Positions 34,886-43,386 of a stretch of 64,000 nt of DNA are shown in pieces. This stretch comes from Kribbella sp. ALI-6-A. Lineage in GTDB: Bacteria; Actinomycetota; Actinomycetes; Propionibacteriales; Kribbellaceae. The stretch lies in contig NZ_MTQN01000004.1 of the NCBI RefSeq assembly GCF_001984195.1, positions 62,001 to 126,000 of the forward strand, given 5' to 3'. Below the pieces are notes generated by a model. That model saw nothing but the letters and a program-made list of their open reading frames with translations. It had not been told where the DNA came from and did not search any database. Made by a program: the position numbers and the translations under genes. Position 1 is the first letter of the stretch. Each line of letters begins with the position of its first letter.

Positions 34886-36322
34886 TCAGAAGTTCTTCTG
34901 GATCTGGTCGATGATGGTGAAGGTGGCCAGACCCCCGAAGGCCAGGAACGCGAACAGCATCACCGCGGTGCGCAGCTTGCTGATCCGGATCGGGGCCGGC
35001 AGGGCGCGGGAGTTCATCCACCACAGCAGGCCGGAGTAGACGAACATCATCGTGCCGGCGGTACAGGCCGAGATGACCAGCAGCACCAGCGGCTGGTCCA
35101 GGCCGGCCAGCAGGACGATGATGCCGAAGGCAACGAGCCCCCAGACCAGGCCGAAGTACAGCTTGGACTCGGTGATCGTGGAGGTGCGCAGGTAGCGGGC
35201 CTTGATCATGTCCGAGGCCAGCCGCGAGGTGTAGTCGACGATGCCGGCCGCCGCCGCGAACAGCGAGAACGCGCCGATCGCCCAGAACAGGTAGCCGAAC
35301 CAGCCGCCGACCGCCGACTGCAGGTTGACGCCCTCGATCTTGAGGAAGCTGATGTTGTTCTTGACCGAGTCGTCGCCGAACAAGGTGGCGTGCGCGAGCA
35401 TCGAGGTGAACAGGATCGTCGCCACCGTGATCAGCACGAAGGTGAGCGCCTGCTCGAGGTTCGCGAACTTCCACCAGCGCTTCCAGCGGGCCAGGTTCTG
35501 CTCGTCCGGCGGGAAGGTGAAGCCGTTGGCGTGCGGGTCGGCCTGTTTCTCACCGGTGACCGGCGAGGTGAGCCGGGGCACGTGCACGCCCATGCCGAAT
35601 CCCTTGTCCCGGATCCAGTTGCTCTGGCACAGGTTCTGCCCGCCGCCGGCGCCGGCGTACGCGATCGCGCCCATCATCAGCGCGAACCCGAGCTGGTCGA
35701 CCGGGAACTGCGGCGCGGTGACGGCCTCGCCGAGCGCGCTGTAGGTGCGGCCGCGGATCGCGAAGATCAGCGCCAGGACGACGAGCAGCGCGACCGCCGC
35801 GATCTTGACGAAGATCAGCCGTTCCAGCATCACGTAGACCACCGGCGCCAAGGTCAGGATCAGGCCGATCGCGAGCAGGATGCCGATCGCGATCCAGCGC
35901 GGGTCGCCGGCCCCGAACAGGTAGGTCAGCATCGAGGCCGAACTGGTCGCCCAGCCGGGCCACAGGTTCGCGAAGTAGGTCATGATCGCGAAGAACAGGC
36001 CCCAGTGCTTGCCGTACCGGTTGAAGCCGGTCAACGCGGTCTCACCAGTGGCCAGCGTGTACCGCTCGATCTCCATGTTCAGGAACCACTGGATCGCCAC
36101 CCCGACGGCGGCGCCCCAGAGAAAGACCAGGCCGACCTGTGACGAGATGTACGGCCAGAGAATGAACTCGCCGGAGGCCAGTCCGACCCCGGCCCCGACC
36201 ATGCCCGGCCCGACGATCCGCCAGGTGTTCGTCGGTGGCTCGGGCAGGTCACGGACCTGCGGTGCCGGCAAGTTCTTGGTGGGCAGGTTGAAGCGGTGTG
36301 GTGTTGACGTGGTGTCTGCCAT
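34886..36322 (-). CDS. Nramp-like transporter lacking the canonical metal motifs
   Basis: A 478-aa integral membrane protein with 11 or so hydrophobic helices and Nramp/MntH-like organisation (GPGMVGAGVGLASGEFILWPYI as helix 1). In Nramp metal carriers helix 1 has DPGN and helix 6 has MPH. Here helix 1 has ASGEF, and the corresponding later helix reads GAIAYAGAGGGQNLCQSNW. A large cytoplasmic loop (residues about 245-290, RDKGFGMGVHVPRL) interrupts the sequence. It therefore belongs to a divergent Nramp clade whose substrate is unknown. Single gene. Confidence 0.8.
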   Translation of the reverse strand: MADTTSTPHRFNLPTKNLPAPQVRDLPEPPTNTWRIVGPGMVGAGVGLASGEFILWPYISSQVGLVFLWGAAVGVAIQWFLNMEIERYTLATGETALTGFNRYGKHWGLFFAIMTYFANLWPGWATSSASMLTYLFGAGDPRWIAIGILLAIGLILTLAPVVYVMLERLIFVKIAAVALLVVLALIFAIRGRTYSALGEAVTAPQFPVDQLGFALMMGAIAYAGAGGGQNLCQSNWIRDKGFGMGVHVPRLTSPVTGEKQADPHANGFTFPPDEQNLARWKRWWKFANLEQALTFVLITVATILFTSMLAHATLFGDDSVKNNISFLKIEGVNLQSAVGGWFGYLFWAIGAFSLFAAAAGIVDYTSRLASDMIKARYLRTSTITESKLYFGLVWGLVAFGIIVLLAGLDQPLVLLVISACTAGTMMFVYSGLLWWMNSRALPAPIRISKLRTAVMLFAFLAFGGLATFTIIDQIQKNF

Positions 36323-36458
36323 GGGCTCCTCGCTCCCGGTCGACCACCGTTCCCTCGGACAGTAACGAACGATCGCGTCAAGAGCGACCCGACACCACCG
36401 CGATGTTCGCCGGGTTCGCGATGTGGTTGCCTTGGGCGAAAGTTTTCGCCCGTGCGGA

Positions 36459-37298
36459 TCAGGGTCTGCCCGCGCCGGGGACGTCCACCGGGACAGTCAG
36501 CACCGCGCCGGTCCGCGGGCCGTTGGTCAGCCGGTCGAGGTTGTCACCGATGCTGTCCTGCCCGCGCCACTCGGCGGTGAGAACGAACAGCGTCCGGCGA
36601 TCCGGCCCACCCAGCGCCAGCGCGAACGGTGCCCGGTTCTCGTCCAGTTCCACGCGGTCGAGCACCTTGCCACCCTCGGTCACCCGGACCACGGACGAAC
36701 CGCTGGTCGACACCCAGATCGCGCCTTCGGCGTCCAGGCAGATCCCGTCCGGCCCGAGCCCCTCGGCGAAGGCCCGGCGGTTCGTGAGATCGCCACTGTC
36801 GGTGAGATCGAAGGCGGTGAGCCGCCCCGCGAAGGACTCCGAGATGACGAGCGTCCGCCCGTCGGGCGTGATCACCATGCCGTTGGGGAACTCGATGTCC
36901 CCGGCCACCTCGCGGACCGCGCCGTCCGGCGTGACCAGCTTGATCCACCCCGGCCGGGGCGCCTCGCCGCCGGCGAAGTCGAAGTCCGCGCCGTTGAGAT
37001 AGACGTACCCGCGCCGGTCGACGACGATCTCGTTGCCACCCTGCTCGGCCAGTACGGCGAACGATCCGCCCGGCTCCTGGCGCCGGAGCTTGTCACCGGT
37101 CGTGACCAGCGTGCCGTCCGGCAGCCAGTCGATCGACCAGCCCATCGGACGCTCGACCGGTGCGGGCATGACCTCCGTGCTGCCGTCCGGACCGACGGCA
37201 ACGATCTGCTGCTCGATCCAGTTCGCGAACCACAACCGCCCGTCGTGCCACCGGGGCGATTCGGGAATCCCCAGGCCGTCCAGCAAGAGCTTCGGCAT
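36459..37298 (-). CDS. SMP-30/gluconolactonase-family protein
   Basis: A 279-aa beta-propeller beginning GLGIPESPRWHDGRLWFANW (metal-binding Glu in the first strand). It continues with IVVDRRGYVYLNGADFDF, FPNGMVITPDGRTLVISES and GPDGICLDAEGAIWVST, which carry the Asn and Asp ligands of the lactonase/phosphotriesterase site. Proteins of this type hydrolyse sugar lactones or organic esters; the natural substrate is unclear. Start ATG 37298. Not closely similar to the SMP-30 protein at 30.8 kb. Confidence 0.88.
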   Translation of the reverse strand: MPKLLLDGLGIPESPRWHDGRLWFANWIEQQIVAVGPDGSTEVMPAPVERPMGWSIDWLPDGTLVTTGDKLRRQEPGGSFAVLAEQGGNEIVVDRRGYVYLNGADFDFAGGEAPRPGWIKLVTPDGAVREVAGDIEFPNGMVITPDGRTLVISESFAGRLTAFDLTDSGDLTNRRAFAEGLGPDGICLDAEGAIWVSTSGSSVVRVTEGGKVLDRVELDENRAPFALALGGPDRRTLFVLTAEWRGQDSIGDNLDRLTNGPRTGAVLTVPVDVPGAGRP

Positions 37299-37324
37299 CG
37301 TGCCACCTCGTTCCGTCAGGTGTC

Positions 37325-37342
37325 GCCGGCCGTCAGGCCGGC
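37325..37342. terminator. Short hairpin between MMPL and SMP-30 genes
   Basis: GCCGGCC-GTCA-GGCCGGC, a 7-bp stem with a 4-base loop, in the 141-bp gap downstream of the MMPL gene. No T-run, so termination is only a possibility. Confidence 0.35.
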
Positions 37343-37439
37343 CCGTTCACCCTCTACACGAACGGCACTGGCCCGGATCGACAGCGTCCGGAAATCCTCC
37401 GTACGGCACCCTGGCGCAGCGCCGGCACGGCGTACGGCT

Positions 37440-39665
37440 TCACTGCGTCGGCTGGCCGGCCTTGGCCAGCTTGCTCGGCCACCAGACCTTCGGGCCGATG
37501 TCGTGGGCCAGCGCCGGGACGAGCAGCGAGCGCACGATCGTGGTGTCCAGCAGGACGCCGAACGCGACCATGAAGGCGATCTGGACCAGGAACAGGATCG
37601 GCAGCACCGCGAGCGCGGAGAAGGTGGCGGCCAGCACCACACCGGCCGAGGTGATCACGCCGCCGGTGACGGCCAGGCCGACGAGGATGCCCGGTCTGGT
37701 GCCGTGCTCGATCGACTCCTCGCGCACCCGGGTCATCAGGAAGATCGAGTAGTCGATGCCCAGGGCAACCAGGAAGACGAAGGCGTAGAGCGGGATCGAC
37801 GGGTCGGCGCCGGGGAAGTCGAAGACGTGGTTGAACACCAGCGCGCTGACCCCGACGGTCGCGCCGAACGAGATCACGTTGGCGACCACCAGCAGCACCG
37901 CCGCGACGATCGAGCGCAGCAGGATCATCAGGACGACGAAGATCACCAGCAGGATGGCCGGGATGATCACCCGCAGGTCGCGTTCGCTGGAGTCCAGCAC
38001 GTCGAGGTTGATCGCGGTGGTGCCGCCGACCAGGACGTCGGAGCCGACCTGGTCGAGCTCGGTCCGCAGGTGCTCGACGACCTTGGTGGCCTCGGGGGAG
38101 TCCGCGGCGACCTTCAGCGTGGCCTGGACCAGCACCTTGCCCTCGACCACCTTCGGCGGCACGCCCGGCGCGACCGACGCCGAGGCGGTCCCGACCCCGT
38201 CGACCTTCGTCGCGGTCTGGACCACCTGCTCGGCCTTGTCCGCGGGGGTGAGGATCTGCACCGGCGTACCGGCGCCGGCGTCGAAGTGCTTGGCCAGTTC
38301 CTCCTGGCCGGTGACGGACTCGACCTTGTCCAGGAACAGCTCCTCCTGCGAAATGCCGGAGGCCTTGAACGTCGGCAGGAACGCGCCGCAGATCAGCAGG
38401 GTGAGCGCGCTCAGCGCCCACACCTTGCGCGGGCTGCGGCCGACCAGTCCGGAGACCCGGCCCCACAGCTTGCGGCCGCCGACCTGGTCGCGGGCGTGCA
38501 CGTGGTCGACCCGCGGGATCGACGGCCAGAAGATCCGCCGGCCGAACGCGAGCAGTACGGCGGGCAGGAACGTCATCGCCGAGATCAGCGCGCCGGCGAT
38601 GCCGATCGCGCCGACCGGACCGAGGCCCTTGGTGCTGCCGAGCTCGGACAGCAGCAGGCAGAGCAGGCCGAGGATGACGGTCGCGGCGCTGGCGGCGATC
38701 GGCTCGATCGAGGCCCGCCAGGCCACCTTCATCGCCTCGTACTTGTTCTCGTAGTCGTGCAGCTCTTCCTTGTACCGGGAGACCAGCAGCAGCGAGTAGT
38801 CGGTGGCGGCGCCGACGACCAGGATGAACAGGATGCCCTGGCTCTGGCCGTTCAGCTCGATCACGTCGGCCTTGGCCAGCGGGTAGACGACCAGCGCGGC
38901 CAGCGCGAGCCCGAACACCGCGCTCAGCAGGACGGCGATCGGCAGCACGGGACTGCGGTAGACGATCAGCAGAATCACGAACACGACGGCCAGCGCGACG
39001 CCGAGCAGGATCCCGTCGATCCCGCCGAACGCGACGACGAAGTCGGCGAACACCCCGCCGGGCCCGGTGACGTACACCTGCAGCCCGGACGGAGTGAGGG
39101 CGTCCTTGATCTCGCCACGCATCGTCTCGGCCACGGCGTACAGGACGGTCTCGCCTTCGTGGACCACCTCGTCGGCGCGGTTGCCGTCGAGCTGGACGGT
39201 GAGCAGCAGCGCCTGCTTGTCCTGCGAGGGGATCACCGGCTGGGCCGGGCCGGACAGGTAGTCGCCGATCGTCTTGCCGTTGCCCAGGTCAAGCTTCGGT
39301 ACGCCGTCCAGGAACGTCTTCGCCTTGGCCGCGTCCTCGGGCGTGATGCCGCTGTCGCGCTCGATCAGGACGAAGTACGGCAGCGCCGTGGAGTCGACGA
39401 ACTTGGCGGCCTCGTCGGCGACCAGCGTGGACTCGGCCTGCTTGGGCAGGAAGTTCGCGTTGTCGTTCTCCTGCACCTCGCTCAGCCGCCCGACGGTGGG
39501 GCCGCCCAACGACGCGACCAGCAACCAGCCGATCAGGACGGCGGCGATCGCGGCCCGCCACTTCCACTGACCGCCCTTGCGCGGCGCCGAGTGCTCGGGC
39601 TGGTGGCCTGAAGAGTCGTGCGCGGCGTCCCGCGACTGGCCCCCCGCGCTGTCGTGCTGATTCAC
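37440..39665 (-). CDS. MMPL/RND-family transporter
   Basis: A 741-aa membrane transporter built as two similar halves. Each has one helix (WRAAIAAVLIGWLLVASL; VWALSALTLLICGAFL), a large extracytoplasmic domain (QENDNANFLPKQAEST in the first) and a five-helix bundle with the proton-relay motif (AATDYSLLLVSRYKEE; LGIDYSIFLMTRVREE). MMPL proteins export lipids or drugs using the proton gradient. Start is GTG 39665, with GAGGGGA seven bases upstream; longer frames upstream lack similarity. Divergent from the nitrate operon. Confidence 0.92.
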   Translation of the reverse strand: MNQHDSAGGQSRDAAHDSSGHQPEHSAPRKGGQWKWRAAIAAVLIGWLLVASLGGPTVGRLSEVQENDNANFLPKQAESTLVADEAAKFVDSTALPYFVLIERDSGITPEDAAKAKTFLDGVPKLDLGNGKTIGDYLSGPAQPVIPSQDKQALLLTVQLDGNRADEVVHEGETVLYAVAETMRGEIKDALTPSGLQVYVTGPGGVFADFVVAFGGIDGILLGVALAVVFVILLIVYRSPVLPIAVLLSAVFGLALAALVVYPLAKADVIELNGQSQGILFILVVGAATDYSLLLVSRYKEELHDYENKYEAMKVAWRASIEPIAASAATVILGLLCLLLSELGSTKGLGPVGAIGIAGALISAMTFLPAVLLAFGRRIFWPSIPRVDHVHARDQVGGRKLWGRVSGLVGRSPRKVWALSALTLLICGAFLPTFKASGISQEELFLDKVESVTGQEELAKHFDAGAGTPVQILTPADKAEQVVQTATKVDGVGTASASVAPGVPPKVVEGKVLVQATLKVAADSPEATKVVEHLRTELDQVGSDVLVGGTTAINLDVLDSSERDLRVIIPAILLVIFVVLMILLRSIVAAVLLVVANVISFGATVGVSALVFNHVFDFPGADPSIPLYAFVFLVALGIDYSIFLMTRVREESIEHGTRPGILVGLAVTGGVITSAGVVLAATFSALAVLPILFLVQIAFMVAFGVLLDTTIVRSLLVPALAHDIGPKVWWPSKLAKAGQPTQ

Positions 39666-39833
39666 CGTGGTCCCCTCATCGGTCTGCCGGCAGCTGTCTG
39701 ACTCGCACAGTACCCAGCGCCAGGTCCCCCAGCGGCACGCCCTCGGCCCGACACCTGCCATCGGCCGGCTGGGTCCTGACCGCCGACTTCTCTCACTGCC
39801 CCGCGGGCGGTGTGCGGAGGCCGTTTCGGCGAC

Positions 39834-39860
39834 GTAACAACGGGATGACCACTCGGAAAC
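39834..39860 (+). promoter_or_regulatory. GlnR-like box upstream of narK
   Basis: GTAAC-N6-ATGAC-N6-GAAAC (39834-39838, 39845-39849, 39856-39860). The half-sites are spaced 11 bp apart, as in the known actinobacterial GlnR pattern gTnAC-N6-GAAAC. A GTTTC lies 11 bp further upstream and a CATAGCGT (possible -10) about 10 bp downstream. GlnR control of nitrate assimilation is known in Streptomyces and Mycobacterium; the site here is an inference. Confidence 0.55.
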
Positions 39861-39916
39861 ACCCCAGACATAGCGTCCTGGCCTAATCAGTGAGGTCGGA
39901 TGATCGGAGACGAACG

Positions 39917-41299
39917 ATGACGCTCGAGGCACGGCCGCAGACCGTCACTGCCCGGGAGCAGACCGGGGGTGTGGGCACCGTCGAGGCGCCCCGGCGCGGG
40001 CGCTGGATCGATGTCTGGGACCCCGAGGACGCCACGTTCTGGGCCGAGAAGGGGCGCCGGGTGGCCCGGCGCAACCTGTGGCCCTCGATCTTCGCCGAGT
40101 TCCTCGGCTTCTCGGTCTGGCAGCTGTGGAGCATCGTGGTGGTGTCGCTGCCGGCCGCCGGGTTCGGCTACAGCACCGACCAGATGTTCTGGCTGGTCGC
40201 GCTGCCGAGCCTGGTCGGCGCCACGCTGCGGCTGCCGTACACGTTCGCGGTGCCGAAGTTCGGCGGCCGGAACTGGACGATCGTCTCGGCGCTGCTGCTG
40301 CTGATTCCGACCACCGGGCTGGCCTACTTCGTCAGCCGGCCGGACACACCGTTCTGGCTGATGGCGCTGGTCGCCGCGACCGCGGGCGCCGGCGGCGGCA
40401 ACTTCGCCAGCTCGATGACCAACATCTCCTTCTTCTTCCCCGAACGGGACAAGGGCTTCGCGCTCGGCCTGAACGCGGCCGGCGGCAACCTCGGCGTCGC
40501 GGTCGTCCAGCTGGTGGTGCCAGCGGTGGTCGTGATCGGCGCCGGGCTGTCGCTGGAGCGCGCCGGGCTGATCTGGCTGCCGCTGATCGCGCTGGCCGCG
40601 ATCCTGGCCTGGAAGGTGATGGACAACCTGTCCGCCGCGACCTCGTCGTTCCGGGCCTCGGTGACGGCGGCCAAGCGCCCGCACACCTGGGTGATCTCGT
40701 TCCTCTACATCGGCACGTTCGGCTCGTTCATCGGGTTCTCGGCGGCGTTCCCGCTGCTGATCAAGACCACCTTCCCCGACATCGCCGGGGTGCAGCTGGC
40801 CTTCCTGGGCGCACTGGTCGGCTCGGTCTCGCGGCCGTTCGGCGGCAAGCTGGCCGACCTGGTCGGCGGTGCCCGGGTGACGGTCTGCGCGTTCGTGGTG
40901 ATGGGCGTGGGCATCCTGTCGGCGATCGTCTCGCTCAACGCGGGCAGCTTCGCCGGGTTCCTGATCAGCTTCCTGGTGCTGTTCGTGGCCAGCGGCGCGG
41001 GCAACGGTTCGACGTACCGGATGATCCCGGCGGTGTTCCGGTCGACGACGAAGGATTTGGACGGCGGGGTCGACCTGGTCCGGGCCCGGCGTGAGGCGGC
41101 GGCGTGCATCGGCATCGCGTCGGCCGTCGGAGCGTACGGCGGGTTCCTGGTCCCGCGGGGCTTCGCGATGTCCAACGGCGCGTACGGCTCGCTGGTACCG
41201 GCCCTGTACTGCTTCTGCGGGTTCTACGTCGTCTGTCTGGTGGTCACGTACGTTTGCTACCTGCGCCGGGGTGGCCCGCTCAGCGGGGTGCGCGTGTGA
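39917..41299 (+). CDS. narK: Nitrate/nitrite transporter (MFS, NarK family)
   Basis: A 460-aa, 12-helix major-facilitator protein with both nitrate signatures: one in GGNFASSMTNISFFFPERDKG-type sequence around residues 162-183, the other near GAGNGSTYRMIPAVF. Nitrate-binding Arg residues are expected in helices 2 and 8. It imports nitrate for the reductases encoded directly downstream. ATG 39917 follows GGAGACG. The stop overlaps the nitrate reductase start by 4 bp (GTGA). A GlnR-like box lies about 57-83 bp upstream. Confidence 0.95.
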   Translation: MTLEARPQTVTAREQTGGVGTVEAPRRGRWIDVWDPEDATFWAEKGRRVARRNLWPSIFAEFLGFSVWQLWSIVVVSLPAAGFGYSTDQMFWLVALPSLVGATLRLPYTFAVPKFGGRNWTIVSALLLLIPTTGLAYFVSRPDTPFWLMALVAATAGAGGGNFASSMTNISFFFPERDKGFALGLNAAGGNLGVAVVQLVVPAVVVIGAGLSLERAGLIWLPLIALAAILAWKVMDNLSAATSSFRASVTAAKRPHTWVISFLYIGTFGSFIGFSAAFPLLIKTTFPDIAGVQLAFLGALVGSVSRPFGGKLADLVGGARVTVCAFVVMGVGILSAIVSLNAGSFAGFLISFLVLFVASGAGNGSTYRMIPAVFRSTTKDLDGGVDLVRARREAAACIGIASAVGAYGGFLVPRGFAMSNGAYGSLVPALYCFCGFYVVCLVVTYVCYLRRGGPLSGVRV

Positions 41300-43386
41300 C
41301 GGCCACCCACTGCCCGTACTGCGCGTTGCAGTGCGCCATGACTCTGCAGTCCGTGCCGGTGACCGTGACGCCGCGGGAGTTCCCGACCAACCGCGGCGGC
41401 CTGTGCCGCAAGGGCTGGACCTCGGCGGCGGTGCTCAGCACACCGGACCGGTTGACGATGCCGCTGGTGCGGGACGCGGGCGGCGTGCTGGTCGAGACGA
41501 CCTGGGACCACGCGCTGGATGTGGTCGCGGACAAGATCAAGGCACTGCAGGCGTCGTACGGCAACGACTCGGTGGCGGTGTTCGGTGGGGGTGGGCTGAC
41601 CAACGAGAAGGCCTACGCGCTGGGCAAGTTCGCCCGGGTGGCACTGCGGACCGCGAACGTGGACTACAACGGCCGGTTCTGCATGTCGTCCGCGGCCGCG
41701 GCGACGAACCGGTCGTTCGGGATCGACCGCGGGCTGCCGTTCCCGCTGACGGATCTGGGCGGTGCCGGCGCGATCCTGCTGGTCGGCAGCAACCTGGCCG
41801 AGACGATGCCGCCGGCCGTCGCGCATCTGGAAGGCGCCCGGACGGCGGGTGGGCTGCTGGTGGTCGACCCCCGGCGTACGGCGACGGCCCAGCTGACCGA
41901 GGACGCCGCGGGGATTCACCTGCAGGCGACACCCGGCTCGGACCTGGCGCTGGTGCTCGCGCTGACTCACGTCGTACTGCAGGAAGGGCTGGCGGACACG
42001 GCGTACTTGCGGGAGCGGACCGACGACCCGGACGTGTTGTACCGGTCGACAGCTGCCTGGTGGCCGGAGCGGGCCGAGCGGGTGACCGGCGTACCGGCTG
42101 GAGTGATTCGGCAGGCTGCGCGGGTGCTGGCGGCGGCTGCGCCCGTGCACGGCGGGGCTGGGGCGTTCGTGCTCACTGGCCGGGGTGCTGAGCAGCACAG
42201 CAAGGGGACTGACACGGTCACGGCCTGCATCAACTTGGCGCTGGCGCTCGGACTGCCCGGGCGGGTCGGCAGTGGCTACGGCTGCATCACCGGGCAGGGC
42301 AACGGGCAGGGCGGCCGCGAGCACGGGCAGAAGGCCGATCAGCTGCCGGGCTACCGGAGCATTGCTGATCCTGCTGCTCGGAAGCACGTGGCTGGAGTGT
42401 GGGGCGTCGACCCGGCTTCGCTGCCGGGGCCTGGGAAGAGTGCGGTCGAGCTGATCGACGCCTTGGGCACTGACGGCGGGCCGAAGGCTTTGCTGGTGCA
42501 CGGGAGCAACCTGCTGGTGTCGGCACCTCGCCTGGCGTCGGTGCGCGAGCGGCTGGCCTCGCTGGAACTGCTGGTCGTGGCGGACGTCGTACCGTCCGAG
42601 ACGGCGCTGATGGCCGACGTGGTGTTCCCGGTGACGCAGTGGGCCGAGGAGGACGGCACGATGACGTCGCTGGAGGGACGGGTGCTGCGGCGGCGTGCTG
42701 CCGTCACGCCGCCCGGTGAGGTGCGCAGCGATCTGGCGGTGTTCGCCGGGTTGGCGGCGCGGCTCGGGTGCTCGGCTGCGTTCTCGTTGGATCCGTTCGA
42801 GGTGTTCGAGGAGCTGCGACTGGCGAGTGCCGGTGGGATCGCGGACTACTCGGGCATCAGTTGGTCCCGGTTGGACGCCGGAGGGGCCCTGTACTGGCCG
42901 GTGCCGGCCGATGACCACCCTGGAACGCCCCGGCTGTTCGCCGATCGATTCGGTACGCCGGACGGCCGGGCCCGGGTGATCGCCGTCGAGCATCGCGCCG
43001 TCGCGGACGACCTGCGCGCCGATGCGCCGCTCTACCTGGTGACCGGCCGGTTGCTGCAGCACTATCAGAGCGGAGCGCAGACCCGGCGTGTGCCGGAGTT
43101 GCTCGAAGCGGAGCCAGAGGTGTTCGCGGAGATCCATCCGCGGGTCGCGGCGGCGCTCGGGGTGGCGGACGGCGGCTTGCTGCGGCTGCGGACGGCGCGC
43201 GGCTCGCTGGTCTGCCCGGCGCGGGTGACCACGGACGTCCGGCCGGACACGATCTTCGTCCCGTTCCACTTTCCCGGGGTGAACGACCTGACCAACGACG
43301 CGCTGGACCCGATCTCCCGGATGCCCGAGTTCAAGGCGTGTGCCGTCGAGGCGACCGCTGTGGTGCGTGCGGAGGTGTCGGCATGA
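41296..43386 (+). CDS. nasA: Assimilatory nitrate reductase, molybdopterin catalytic subunit
   Basis: A 696-aa cytosolic Mo-bis-MGD enzyme reducing nitrate to nitrite. The [4Fe-4S] ligands are Cys6, Cys9, Cys13 (CPYCALQC) and Cys37 (GLCRKGW). The Mo-coordinating Cys129 is in FCMSSAAAATNRSFG. The C-terminal molydopterin dinucleotide-binding domain (LVTGRLLQHYQSGAQTR) is complete. GTG 41296 overlaps narK, and ATGA couples it to the next gene. Its electrons probably come from the diaphorase part of the fused protein downstream (inference, since no separate reductase subunit is present). Confidence 0.94.
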   Translation: MTATHCPYCALQCAMTLQSVPVTVTPREFPTNRGGLCRKGWTSAAVLSTPDRLTMPLVRDAGGVLVETTWDHALDVVADKIKALQASYGNDSVAVFGGGGLTNEKAYALGKFARVALRTANVDYNGRFCMSSAAAATNRSFGIDRGLPFPLTDLGGAGAILLVGSNLAETMPPAVAHLEGARTAGGLLVVDPRRTATAQLTEDAAGIHLQATPGSDLALVLALTHVVLQEGLADTAYLRERTDDPDVLYRSTAAWWPERAERVTGVPAGVIRQAARVLAAAAPVHGGAGAFVLTGRGAEQHSKGTDTVTACINLALALGLPGRVGSGYGCITGQGNGQGGREHGQKADQLPGYRSIADPAARKHVAGVWGVDPASLPGPGKSAVELIDALGTDGGPKALLVHGSNLLVSAPRLASVRERLASLELLVVADVVPSETALMADVVFPVTQWAEEDGTMTSLEGRVLRRRAAVTPPGEVRSDLAVFAGLAARLGCSAAFSLDPFEVFEELRLASAGGIADYSGISWSRLDAGGALYWPVPADDHPGTPRLFADRFGTPDGRARVIAVEHRAVADDLRADAPLYLVTGRLLQHYQSGAQTRRVPELLEAEPEVFAEIHPRVAAALGVADGGLLRLRTARGSLVCPARVTTDVRPDTIFVPFHFPGVNDLTNDALDPISRMPEFKACAVEATAVVRAEVSA

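Noticed and set aside
36423..39611. A plus-strand open frame of more than 1000 codons opposite the SMP-30 and MMPL genes
   Set aside because: It is the usual GC-rich antisense shadow: composition is Arg/Asp/Gly/Gln-biased with no domain, while the minus strand encodes two clear families.
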